Shown: piece after piece, positions 23,930-31,340 of the stretch
How positions within the stretch are numbered: the stretch's first letter is position 1
Layout of the letters: every line of letters begins with the position of its first letter
DNA from: Bacteroidota bacterium
Lineage (GTDB): Bacteria; Bacteroidota; Ignavibacteria; Palsa-1295
NCBI GenBank assembly: GCA_030706745.1
Contig: JAUZNX010000001.1
Coordinates: 496,001 to 560,000, forward strand
Length of the DNA stretch: 64,000 bases
Direction of reading: 5' to 3'
Program-made: the position numbers and the translations under genes
The notes under the pieces: model-generated
The model's database searches: none
Seen by the model: only the letters and a program-made list of their open reading frames with translations
Told to the model about the DNA's origin: nothing

Positions 23930-23941
23930 AAGATGCGATCA
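23722..23941. repeat. Direct repeat, copy B: 5' module of effector-like gene
   Basis: Almost identical to 21790-22010 (see copy A). A third, partial copy at about 22240-22333 covers the first 30 codons. The level of identity at DNA level points to recent duplication or ongoing recombination. Confidence 0.9.
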
Positions 23942-24405
23942 ATCTATGTGGTAATCCAATCTATTGTTCCCAGCCTCTCTCCGCTCATGATTTTACTTTC
24001 CGCCAAAAGGTTATGGTACAGAATATGATCACCTGTAGAAAATACTGAGGATAGGAGTATATCAAACCCTCATTTCTGACGAAAACCTCTAAGACGAACG
24101 CAAGCAGGCAAAATAAGAAATAATTAGATTGCGAAACGGTATGTCATTACCTCTAGTCAATGCCTCGCCGTCACGTTTGGTGCCATGCGTTCCGTCGCGG
24201 GCTCAAGGTTATTTATACGAACAAACTTCAAAAATTATCCAAAAAGATTGGGGGGTGGAGTACCAATCGTGCAAGCATGTGGTATATTACACGAGCTACT
24301 CCTCCTGAGGAAGTCTGTACCTCATCCTTAGGATTGCATTACGGCTGAGCGGGTGTTACATTCGGCGGCCGGAGGTTCATTCCCATATCATAAACTGCTG
24401 AAGCT
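23930..24405. other. Intergenic region right of the effector island
   Basis: About 475 bp. Holds the decayed two-helix gene copy (23985-24147), an AT-rich stretch around 24190-24300, and the leader of the 24406 gene. An open frame at 24160-24348 (+) has no supporting feature. Confidence 0.5.
23985..24147 (-). pseudogene. Decayed copy of the EGLIYSYP two-helix membrane protein gene
   Basis: In the minus frame ending at TGA 23985-23987 the translation contains FLFCLLAFVLEVFVRNEG and LIYSYPQYF, then a second helix and FWRKVKS. This aligns with the 58-aa protein at 6683-6859 through its whole core. No start codon exists in this frame after the upstream TGA; an ATG at 24147 is in another frame and would need a shift near 24130. 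Hence called a pseudogene, though a non-standard start cannot be ruled out. Confidence 0.55.
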
Positions 24406-25572
24406 ATGAAACATCTCTTACTGTTTACAGCCGTTCTGTTCCTTATCGGTTCGAGCGTTGCGCCGCGAGCCACAGCCCAGGTGCCGCGATACATCAGCTA
24501 TCAGGGCTTGATCAACAATCCGGGCGGACCACTCACCGGCACCCATAGCGTGCAGGTCTATTTCTTTCTCTCAGCGGATACGAATTCTGCGAGCGTGTAC
24601 AACGTGACGATGCCCGCTGTAACATTTTCGGAAGGCGTCTTCGGCGTGATGATTGCCGTCCCCGATAATACAGTTTTTTCGAAGCCGATCTATCTCGGAT
24701 TGAAGCTTGATAACGGAGGCTTCATCGGTCAGGCAACGGCGGTTACAGCAACGCCCTATGCGTTTTATTCCATCGAAGCGGCGCACGCGAAGCTAGCGGA
24801 TTCCGCGCTCAGCGCGAACACCGCCCGTTCGGCGGCAACCGCCGCGCGCGCCACCCTCGCCGACTCATCGTTACACGCACAGCATGCCGTCATCGCCGAC
24901 TCACTCAAAGGTGGTATTGGCACAATTTCGCGGCAGTCCATCGGCGCGGCATCGAGTGCGACGAACAATGATATCACATCGCTCTCGGGACTCACATCCC
25001 CACTGCCAGTCTATGAAGGCGGCACCGGCGCAAACGCGGCTGTTGGCGCGCGCGTGAATTTGGGTGCTGCGGCCAGCGGATCGAACAGCGATATCATGGC
25101 GCTCAACGCGCTGACTACTCCGATCTCGCTCGCGCAAGGTGGGACCGGCTCGAACACCGCCATTGGGGCACGCACAAATTTGGGACTCGGCTCGATCGCG
25201 ACACAGTCCTCCGGCGCAGTTGCTATCACCGGCGGTGCCATGGACGGCACGACCATTGGCGCGACAAATCCTGCCGCCGCTACGCTGACGACGTTGAGGT
25301 ATACGAACAACATCTTCACACTTGGCAACGAAAACGATAACGCGACCAACCTCAACACCGTCACGATCACGGGGACCGTGCCGATCGCAATCATAATGAC
25401 CGGTGCAGCAACGAATACGATCAGCGCGAATGTCACGAGCGCGGCGCAAGGCCAGTGGCTCTATCTCATCAACCGGACGCCATATAGCGTGGTCTTATTT
25501 GGAACGACAGTCCTCGCCAATGCCGCCGCACAATTTCTGTTCGCCGGCGGGACGTGGGTGTGGGTGCAATAA
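24406..25572 (+). CDS. Secreted surface protein with tail-fibre-like GGTGxNxAxGARxNLG repeats
   Basis: 388 aa. Signal peptide (LLLFTAVLFLIGSSVAPRATAQ). A beta-rich N-terminal domain (RYISYQGLINNPGGPLTGTH through ATPYAFYS, often found at the start of FCB surface proteins), an Ala/Ser/Asp-rich low-complexity region (ADSALSANTARSAATAARAT), then two repeats of the phage tail-fibre type (VYEGGTGANAAVGARVNLGA and LAQGGTGSNTAIGARTNLGL), and a compact C-terminal domain. Likely an extracellular fibre. Convergent with the 25584 gene. Confidence 0.7.
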   Translation: MKHLLLFTAVLFLIGSSVAPRATAQVPRYISYQGLINNPGGPLTGTHSVQVYFFLSADTNSASVYNVTMPAVTFSEGVFGVMIAVPDNTVFSKPIYLGLKLDNGGFIGQATAVTATPYAFYSIEAAHAKLADSALSANTARSAATAARATLADSSLHAQHAVIADSLKGGIGTISRQSIGAASSATNNDITSLSGLTSPLPVYEGGTGANAAVGARVNLGAAASGSNSDIMALNALTTPISLAQGGTGSNTAIGARTNLGLGSIATQSSGAVAITGGAMDGTTIGATNPAAATLTTLRYTNNIFTLGNENDNATNLNTVTITGTVPIAIIMTGAATNTISANVTSAAQGQWLYLINRTPYSVVLFGTTVLANAAAQFLFAGGTWVWVQ

Positions 25573-25583
25573 GATTTCAGGGA

Positions 25584-26354
25584 CTAGCGCACAACAAACA
25601 TAACCGCGTTCCCACCTAGCCTCGCAACGTACATCCCCGGTGTGAGGTGAGCGCTATTGTACTCGTAGCTCTCGCTTCCCGGCGCGATTGAAATCACATC
25701 GCGCTCGCGGCCGAGGAGATCGAAGATACGAATCGATGTAGCCTCCGCGTGAGTCTCGAATGAGAATCGAATACTATTGTCGGGCGCGGCGATAGCTCTG
25801 AATACATTTATCGGAGCTTGCTTTTGGGATACACTTGCTGGCGGTGATGCACCACCCAACGTTAACCATCCCGAAAACGACGAGGATCCATTTTGGCAAT
25901 CTGGCGAGTACCATGTGACATACAGTTCAACGCTCACATGCTTTTTGCTGCCGACGATCTGATACGGTTTATGGTTAAAGTCGACGTATGCTTGGTGCGG
26001 CGGATTCGACACCCCTTCACTGAAGTTGAATGTACGTACCTCCTGGCGCAAGGTATCAATCGTAATCAACAAGGAACGATGATATGACGACGGACCGCCC
26101 CAGATATTGAATATAATGGTATCGCCTCCGCTTGTACGACTGCATGAATCGGAATCCCAATCAATTGCCCCCGGCCCAAAAGCGAGATCCCAAGTTCCAA
26201 AGGTATCTCGCGGATAATAACAGTGCCACTGCATGGAACCAATGACCGGCATCAATGAAAGCAATAGAGAATCCTTCGAGCATGCCGTCTGTGCTTGGGC
26301 GCAATGTTGTGTAAATAATACCATGAGCACGCAAAGTCCAAGTTTTCTAAACAT
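25584..26354 (-). CDS. Secreted protein with T9SS-type C-terminal module, paralogue 1
   Basis: 256 aa from the ATG at 26354, which opens a signal peptide (KLGLCVLMVLFTQHCAQAQ); an open frame extends to 26432 without support. The N-terminal 150 residues are of unknown function, with a single GWLTLGGASPPASVS transition. The last 75 residues (NSIRFSFETHAEATSIRIFD, LLGRERDVISIAPGSESYEY, LTPGMYVARLGG) form a type IX sorting-like module almost identical to that of the next gene upstream. Tandem duplicate of 26447-27244. Confidence 0.7.
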   Translation of the reverse strand: MFRKLGLCVLMVLFTQHCAQAQTACSKDSLLLSLMPVIGSMQWHCYYPRDTFGTWDLAFGPGAIDWDSDSCSRTSGGDTIIFNIWGGPSSYHRSLLITIDTLRQEVRTFNFSEGVSNPPHQAYVDFNHKPYQIVGSKKHVSVELYVTWYSPDCQNGSSSFSGWLTLGGASPPASVSQKQAPINVFRAIAAPDNSIRFSFETHAEATSIRIFDLLGRERDVISIAPGSESYEYNSAHLTPGMYVARLGGNAVMFVVR

Positions 26355-26370
26355 GACGATCTTATGAGCA

Positions 26371-26394
26371 AAATAAACGAGCAGCTCATGCTCG
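26371..26394 (-). terminator. Probable terminator of the 26447 gene
   Basis: Stem CGAGCA/TGCTCG with a 4-nt loop; on the minus strand it is followed by a T-rich run (GTTTATTTTG). The flanking sequence (cttcttaggtcaattctgaatc and a ggacatgc...gcttgt hairpin) is repeated at 27271-27346, so the terminator region was duplicated with the gene. Confidence 0.6.
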
Positions 26395-26446
26395 CTTCTT
26401 AGGTCAATTCTGAATCCTGTGGTGTGGGACATGCTTTAGCTTGTTC

Positions 26447-27244
26447 TTACCGCACAACAATCTTTACCGCGCTTCCACCCAGCGTCGCAACGTACATCCC
26501 CTGTGTGAGGTGAGCGCTATTGTACTCGTAGCTCTCGCTTCCCGGTGCAATTGAAATCACATCGCGCTCGCGGCCTAGGAGATCGAAGATAAGAAGTGGG
26601 GAAGCTTCAGTGCGCGTCTCGAATGAAAATCGAATGCTATTGTCGGGCATCGCGATAGCTTTGAATGTGTTTGACGGAATCTGTTTTGTAGATACGCTCG
26701 CGGGAGGAGAGGCGTCACCGATAGTAACCCAACCATTTACCAAGAAGCATGTATGTCCTGCCTTTCCTTCCCATTCTGCGCTAATTTTTGTAGTTAAGCC
26801 TTGAATGTTGAATTTATCCATGACGAATGACATCGAATCAAAACTAAATGATCCTGCTCCATGTGGAATGAAGTATGGGTCGGGTGTGTGTTCATCGTAC
26901 GAGATCGAAATTAGACGCACAATGGTATCCAGCTTGATTGTCGCATCCCATCCATAACCTATTGGACCATAGAGAACATGGTATGGTGCACCTGAGTGAA
27001 TAATGTAGGTCGGCCCATTCTTGATCTCAAAAGTATCGCCAGAATAAAACGAATCATAAGCAGTAAGGTCTCGACTGCCGGACCAAATGTGCCTTACGTC
27101 TGGTGTGTCGTTCGGCAGATCAGCATAGCACATAAAATTCAACTGCCAAGTTAACGGAGACAAAGCTCGTAGTACTGGATCGTTGATTGGCTGAGCCTTG
27201 GCATTACAAGCCACCAAAACTATAAGGACCATCAAACACTTCAT
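26447..27244 (-). CDS. Secreted protein with T9SS-type C-terminal module, paralogue 2
   Basis: 265 aa. Signal peptide (KCLMVLIVLVACNAKAQ). Same build as the 25584 protein: variable N-terminal domain, the transition GWVTIGDASPPASVSTKQ, and a C-terminal module that differs from the neighbour at only a few residues. The N-terminal halves have diverged much more than the C-terminal ones. Function unknown; expected to be secreted or surface-bound. Confidence 0.72.
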   Translation of the reverse strand: MKCLMVLIVLVACNAKAQPINDPVLRALSPLTWQLNFMCYADLPNDTPDVRHIWSGSRDLTAYDSFYSGDTFEIKNGPTYIIHSGAPYHVLYGPIGYGWDATIKLDTIVRLISISYDEHTPDPYFIPHGAGSFSFDSMSFVMDKFNIQGLTTKISAEWEGKAGHTCFLVNGWVTIGDASPPASVSTKQIPSNTFKAIAMPDNSIRFSFETRTEASPLLIFDLLGRERDVISIAPGSESYEYNSAHLTQGMYVATLGGSAVKIVVR

Positions 27245-27255
27245 AATTCTAATAC

Positions 27256-27281
27256 AAAAAAAGCGAGCATATCATGCTCGC
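27256..27281 (-). terminator. Rho-independent terminator of the sigma factor gene
   Basis: Perfect stem GCGAGCAT/ATGCTCGC with a 3-nt loop, followed on the minus strand by seven T. Lies about 55 bp after the sigma factor stop. A second, imperfect hairpin (ggacatgcc/ggcttgtcc) overlaps the stop codon itself at 27326-27346. Confidence 0.85.
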
Positions 27282-27335
27282 TTCTTAGGTCAATTCTGAA
27301 TCACCTCAGATGTAGGACATGCCTCTGGCTTGTCC

Positions 27336-28037
27336 TTAGTGCCGGCCGTTGGTGAACGGCTCGCCGTTCTCGATAGGCATGCCGCTATCTTTGCCGATGA
27401 GCTGGCCGCTTTCGTTCTCGTAGAGGCCTTGCGTGGACTTGCGGTGACGCTCTTCGTCCACGTTGTACCCGCGGACGCGCGCGTATTCGATCAGCTTGTT
27501 GCGGAGTAACTTACGGCCACGATGCAAGCGCGAACGGACTGTCCCTATCGGGCAATCGACAAACTCCGCGATCTCTTCGTAGGTGAAGCCTTCGATATCG
27601 CACAAGATGACGACCGTGCGGAAGTCCTCCGGCAGCGATTCGACCGCGCGGGTCAGATCGTCGTCCAGCAAGTTACGGTAGAGGCGTGCCTCCATATCGT
27701 TCGGATCGGTATATTCCGAACGGATGGTGTTGTAGAAATTCTGGATGTCCTCGTAATCAACTTTATCCGGCTCTTTCGATTCTTTCCGGTAAATGTTGAT
27801 GTAGGAGTTCTTCATGATGCGGAAGAGCCACGCCTTGCAGTTCGTGCCAGGCTCGAACTTATCCCAGAAGCGATAGGCCTTCATGTAGGTCTCCTGGAGG
27901 AGATCGTTCGCATCGTCCGGATCGCCGGTCATGCGCAACGCGAAGTTATAGAGCGCGTTGATGTGCGGCATCGCCTCGCGTTCAAAGTCGCGATGTCGGT
28001 CCCGGATTCCTTTTTCGTCTAATTCACTAAGCGTCAT
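27336..28037 (-). CDS. ECF-type RNA polymerase sigma factor
   Basis: 233 aa. Region 2 at about 20-95 (FALRMTGDPDDANDLLQETY, KAYRFWDKFEPGTNCKAWLF) and region 4 at about 130-185 (SLPEDFRTVVILCDIEGFTY, EEIAEFVDCPIGTVRSRLHR). Unusually long for an ECF factor: about 45 extra hydrophilic C-terminal residues, rich in Glu, Asn and Gly. No anti-sigma gene lies next to it. The neighbouring secreted-protein genes could be targets, but nothing in the sequence shows this. Confidence 0.9.
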   Translation of the reverse strand: MTLSELDEKGIRDRHRDFEREAMPHINALYNFALRMTGDPDDANDLLQETYMKAYRFWDKFEPGTNCKAWLFRIMKNSYINIYRKESKEPDKVDYEDIQNFYNTIRSEYTDPNDMEARLYRNLLDDDLTRAVESLPEDFRTVVILCDIEGFTYEEIAEFVDCPIGTVRSRLHRGRKLLRNKLIEYARVRGYNVDEERHRKSTQGLYENESGQLIGKDSGMPIENGEPFTNGRH

Positions 28038-28518
28038 GGTCTATCCTCTCTGCGGCTGCAACGTCTCTTGAACGGTAGTCCTCATCGGTCATCCGTGCAA
28101 GGGCAATTCAAAATCAATTCATGGCTCTGGAAGGATTCTTTCATCGAGCCGCCACTGTTGTATCGGGCTGTCTTCAAATGTCCTTCTCACTCCGAATTTG
28201 GCGTGCAAAAGTACGAAACTTTTTGGGGCGGAGCATCAAATCGTCATTGACCGAGAGTCTCCTTCGTTATTTTCCAGCATTTCCGGCAATTCTCCGAGAC
28301 GGAAAAATGGCTCGTAAGTTTCAATTCCGCCAGCCCGAAGGTACAACACATGAGAATCCCAAAAGACACAGATGTCACAGAATATGAAGAAGAATTCAGG
28401 TCATTTATTGTCGGGACGGCTTGATTATCACACCCTTGCAGGAGAATCACACCAGATGGGTGAAACTTGGGGAGCCGCTCCGGCGTAGTATTTGTTCAAA
28501 CAAATAAATTATTCGGTT
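28038..28518. other. Divergent promoter region between sigma factor and doxX-like gene
   Basis: About 480 bp with no credible gene. The only structured element is the palindrome at 28490-28505 next to the DoxX-like start. Frames at 28068-28387 lack start signals and similarity. Confidence 0.5.
28490..28505. promoter_or_regulatory. Candidate operator palindrome before the DoxX-like gene
   Basis: Perfect inverted repeat ATTTGTT-CA-AACAAAT, 14 bp before the preferred ATG at 28519. Position and symmetry fit a dimeric repressor of the MarR, TetR or HxlR kind, which often control doxX genes. No regulator gene is adjacent. Confidence 0.45.
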
Positions 28519-29022
28519 ATGAATTTAGGAAAGCTTTTTACCTCCTCAAATAGTCGTCTGATCGATGTGGGAATATTGGTCATTCGTCTCATGCTCGGCG
28601 CGGTGATGTTCGCGCATGGCTCTCAGAAAGTCCTTGGAGTCTTTGGCGGCAAGGGTCTCGAGACGACGGTCGGCATGATGAGCGGTTCGTATGGATCATT
28701 GCTTCCGTACCTGTCCGCATTTACGGAGTTCCTTGGCGGCGCCGCAATGATTTTGGGTATCCTTACGCGATTCTGGGGCATCGGAATCCTGATCAATATG
28801 TCAGTAGCAGTCATGACGGTCCACCTGAAGAATGGCTTTATCGGCCAGGGTGGATTTGAATTTCCGCTGACACTCGCGATGATCGCGCTCGCGATCACGA
28901 TCATGGGACCCGGCCGCTTCAGTCTCGATGCGCTACTCTTCAAAGCGCACAAGAAAGTCGAGCTGACTTCCAAAGCTGGTAATCGACGAACCATGCCGCC
29001 GCTTGTGCGCAAGGCAGTTTAA
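28519..29022 (+). CDS. DoxX family membrane protein
   Basis: 167 aa from ATG 28519; the longer TTG start at 28492 falls inside the palindrome and is unlikely. Four hydrophobic segments, with the family motifs IRLMLGAVMFAHGSQKVLG and AFTEFLGGAAMILGILTRFW, HLKNGFIGQGGFEFPLTLAM. DoxX-like proteins are inner-membrane proteins linked to redox or thiol stress in several bacteria; the exact reaction is not established. Monocistronic here. Confidence 0.85.
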   Translation: MNLGKLFTSSNSRLIDVGILVIRLMLGAVMFAHGSQKVLGVFGGKGLETTVGMMSGSYGSLLPYLSAFTEFLGGAAMILGILTRFWGIGILINMSVAVMTVHLKNGFIGQGGFEFPLTLAMIALAITIMGPGRFSLDALLFKAHKKVELTSKAGNRRTMPPLVRKAV

Positions 29023-29042
29023 GCCGAAGCGCCTGGCAATGT

Positions 29043-30590
29043 TTACCAGGGAATCGGAATCAACTCAACCGAATCCGATGCTGGCACTGACCCCGCAATT
29101 GCGTAGTGGATATTCTTCGCGGCTTGCTCTTCGGGCGTGAGCGTCTGCGTGAGATACGCGATGCCTTGTGCCAGAATCGGGATGCCGTGTGCGGTTGTAT
29201 CGCCGAACGGAGAGAGGACGTAGCGCCGCTTCGAGGAAGAGTGTTCTTCGAGTGATTTAGCCAGATCATATTGCCGATAGGAATACGCTGTGTGCATTTC
29301 CGCACGATCGGTGTACTGATGGAAGAGGAGATTGTATTCGTATCCGGTCAGGACGATCAGCACGATCGCGAGAATGCCATTGGTCCAGGCTCGCGGAATG
29401 GCAAGTCTCGCGCTAAGCCAATCGAACGTGCGGACCATGCCAAAGGCGACTACCAGCGTGATCGCGGGTGCGATCAGGAGGAGACGTAAGCCGTGGGGTT
29501 GCGTGTGCGACTCGGCCAGAACATTCGGCAGAGAGCCAAAGACAAACCACAAAACCATGACGGCCTCTCGCCAGAAGCCATGGAGATTGTTGCGTTGCGT
29601 GAGGATCCGACGCAGCATGAGAAGAATGCCCACGACAAAAAACGGCTGAAGCAACCAAGGGATCATCGGGGCTCCTCCGAAATTATGGCGCCAGTTCATG
29701 TCGCCGCGCCAGAAGCACATCTGAAGCTCCATCCAGAGATTATATCCGATTCCAAGCAGGACCTTGTGCTGACCAAACACCGAGACTTGCTCGATATGGC
29801 CGGAGGCCATCGATGGATGCTGTAAAAAATATACCATAAGCGGAGCGGTAAGAGCGGCCGCGAAGCAAGCGATAACCGCAGTGCTACCCCAAACATATTT
29901 ACGGCGTGCCAAAACTGCCAGAACAATGACTCCTATGACGATCGCTGGTGCCGCGCGAAACGCGATATACGAGTTAAGTCCAATCCCGAGAAACACTCCT
30001 GCAAGTGCGGACCACATGAAGCGAGAGGTTCTGGTATGAACCCAATTGCAGTTATATAATCGAAGAAAGGCCCAGAGCACCCAGACAATTGCCGCGGACG
30101 ACATCTGCGCCCGCAATCCCAGCCGAGAGGTGATTACCGGCCAAATCAACACCGCGTGGATTGTACCGGCAACGAGTGCGTAGCGCGGCCATCGCGAAAA
30201 TAATGCGCTGCGACCCGGCTCTCCATGGCCACGGACGTCAAAGAAATCTCGGACCAGCATGAACAGCCCGATCGCCGCGAGAACACCCATCATCGCGCTT
30301 ACCGCCCGCAACGCAAACGGAGTAGCACCGAACAACCGGATCGAGATTGCCTGAAGGTTGATGAAGAGTCCTTCGCGGCCATTGTTGTCTGGATAAAAGA
30401 CGTGCCACACTCCGGTTCGCAATGCAATGAGCGCATCGTTGCCGTTCATGCCCTCGTCATGATACAGGCCAAGCGGGAGTGTGTGTAGGCGATAGAAACG
30501 GAAGAACCCGGCGAGCCCGGCGATGAGACTGATCGAGAGTCCGAGCCTGGCTCGGTGGGGCAACGTCATCGCCAAAGCAACAGAATGCAT
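29043..30590 (-). CDS. GT39/ArnT-like membrane glycosyltransferase
   Basis: About 515 aa; ATG at 30590 or 30569 are both possible. First periplasmic loop LGLYHDEGMNGNDALIAL with the acidic HDEG typical of PMT/ArnT-type (GT-C) enzymes, then NNGREGLFINLQAISIRLFG, about ten further membrane helices and a soluble C-terminal tail. These enzymes move a sugar from a polyprenyl-phosphate donor onto protein or lipid at the outer face of the inner membrane. Acceptor unknown. Convergent with the doxX-like gene. Confidence 0.78.
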   Translation of the reverse strand: MHSVALAMTLPHRARLGLSISLIAGLAGFFRFYRLHTLPLGLYHDEGMNGNDALIALRTGVWHVFYPDNNGREGLFINLQAISIRLFGATPFALRAVSAMMGVLAAIGLFMLVRDFFDVRGHGEPGRSALFSRWPRYALVAGTIHAVLIWPVITSRLGLRAQMSSAAIVWVLWAFLRLYNCNWVHTRTSRFMWSALAGVFLGIGLNSYIAFRAAPAIVIGVIVLAVLARRKYVWGSTAVIACFAAALTAPLMVYFLQHPSMASGHIEQVSVFGQHKVLLGIGYNLWMELQMCFWRGDMNWRHNFGGAPMIPWLLQPFFVVGILLMLRRILTQRNNLHGFWREAVMVLWFVFGSLPNVLAESHTQPHGLRLLLIAPAITLVVAFGMVRTFDWLSARLAIPRAWTNGILAIVLIVLTGYEYNLLFHQYTDRAEMHTAYSYRQYDLAKSLEEHSSSKRRYVLSPFGDTTAHGIPILAQGIAYLTQTLTPEEQAAKNIHYAIAGSVPASDSVELIPIPW

Positions 30591-30655
30591 ACGCTGAGAA
30601 GTTGCCGCACACACAATGGGTACGGCAGGCTCATCTCAATTCCAGTGCAGATCAC

Positions 30656-31195
30656 TCAGGGTTGAAAACTTGATGCGGCCTGCTCATGATTTCTTCTGGC
30701 ACTCATGATCGCGGCTTTGGCCTTATTCGATGGCAGCCAATGTCCGACCTGTACACCTTTGCCTTCGAGCAGCTTGTAGGTTTCGAAAAAGTGTTCGATC
30801 TCGAGGCGCCGGTGTTCCGCCAATTCGGTGTATTCCGTCATCTGGTTCACACTCTGATCGCCCGCTGCGACTGCGACAATCTTCAGGTCGCTTCCTTTGT
30901 CATCGGTCATTTCCAGCGCGCCAATGGGAATCACTTCGAGCAGCAGACCCGTAAACAGGTCCTGATCGCAAAAGACCAGAATGTCGAGCGGATCACCATC
31001 GCCCCAGAGGGTTGAAGGGATGAAGCCATACGAATAGGGATAATGAACCGACGAGTAGAGGACTCGGTCCAGCCGAAAGAGCCCGAGTTCAGGGTCATAC
31101 TCCACCTTCATCCGGGAGCCTCGTGGAATTTCAATGATTGCGTTAATGACGTCGGGCGCGTTGGCTCCGATCGGAACATCTTTAAGGTTTTGCAT
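30656..31195 (-). CDS. ppa: Inorganic pyrophosphatase (soluble, family I)
   Basis: 179 aa. Contains IIEIPRGSRMKVEYD, YPYSYGFIPSTLWGDGDPLD with the metal-binding D-x-D-P-x-D signature, and the C-terminal HFFETYKLLEGKGVQVGHW. Full length for the family. Hydrolyses the pyrophosphate from biosynthetic reactions in the cytoplasm. Divergent from the ABC exporter gene at 31341. Confidence 0.95.
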   Translation of the reverse strand: MQNLKDVPIGANAPDVINAIIEIPRGSRMKVEYDPELGLFRLDRVLYSSVHYPYSYGFIPSTLWGDGDPLDILVFCDQDLFTGLLLEVIPIGALEMTDDKGSDLKIVAVAAGDQSVNQMTEYTELAEHRRLEIEHFFETYKLLEGKGVQVGHWLPSNKAKAAIMSARRNHEQAASSFQP

Positions 31196-31312
31196 CGGTC
31201 AGTGGTCGAGGATTGATCCCATAAACGATGCCACCACGTTCAACATTACTGAAAATTAGCAAATGGAATGATCGAATTCCTCCGAATTGAGGGTTGCGAG
31301 AACGCGCAAGTG

Positions 31313-31340
31313 AGGAATATTCGTTACCCGTTGCTCATCC
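31313..31340. repeat. Heptamer array directly before an ABC transporter start
   Basis: Units aggaata, ttcgtta, cccgttg, ctcatcc end exactly at the ATG (31341). Similar in type to the TCACTCG/TTACTCG units before the rubrerythrin gene. No ribosome-binding site is left between array and start. Confidence 0.45.

Noticed and set aside
20755-24147. Integrated mobile element with integrase or transposase
   Set aside because: No integrase, transposase, terminal inverted repeat or target duplication seen; the long direct repeats are the shared coding leader.
24160-24348. 62-aa plus-strand frame upstream of the tail-fibre-like gene
   Set aside because: Lies in an AT-rich leader, with no similarity and no start signal.
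24406-25572. Prophage tail-fibre gene
   Set aside because: The GGTGxN-GARxNLG repeats are phage-like, but the protein has a signal peptide and no other phage gene is near; kept as a surface protein.
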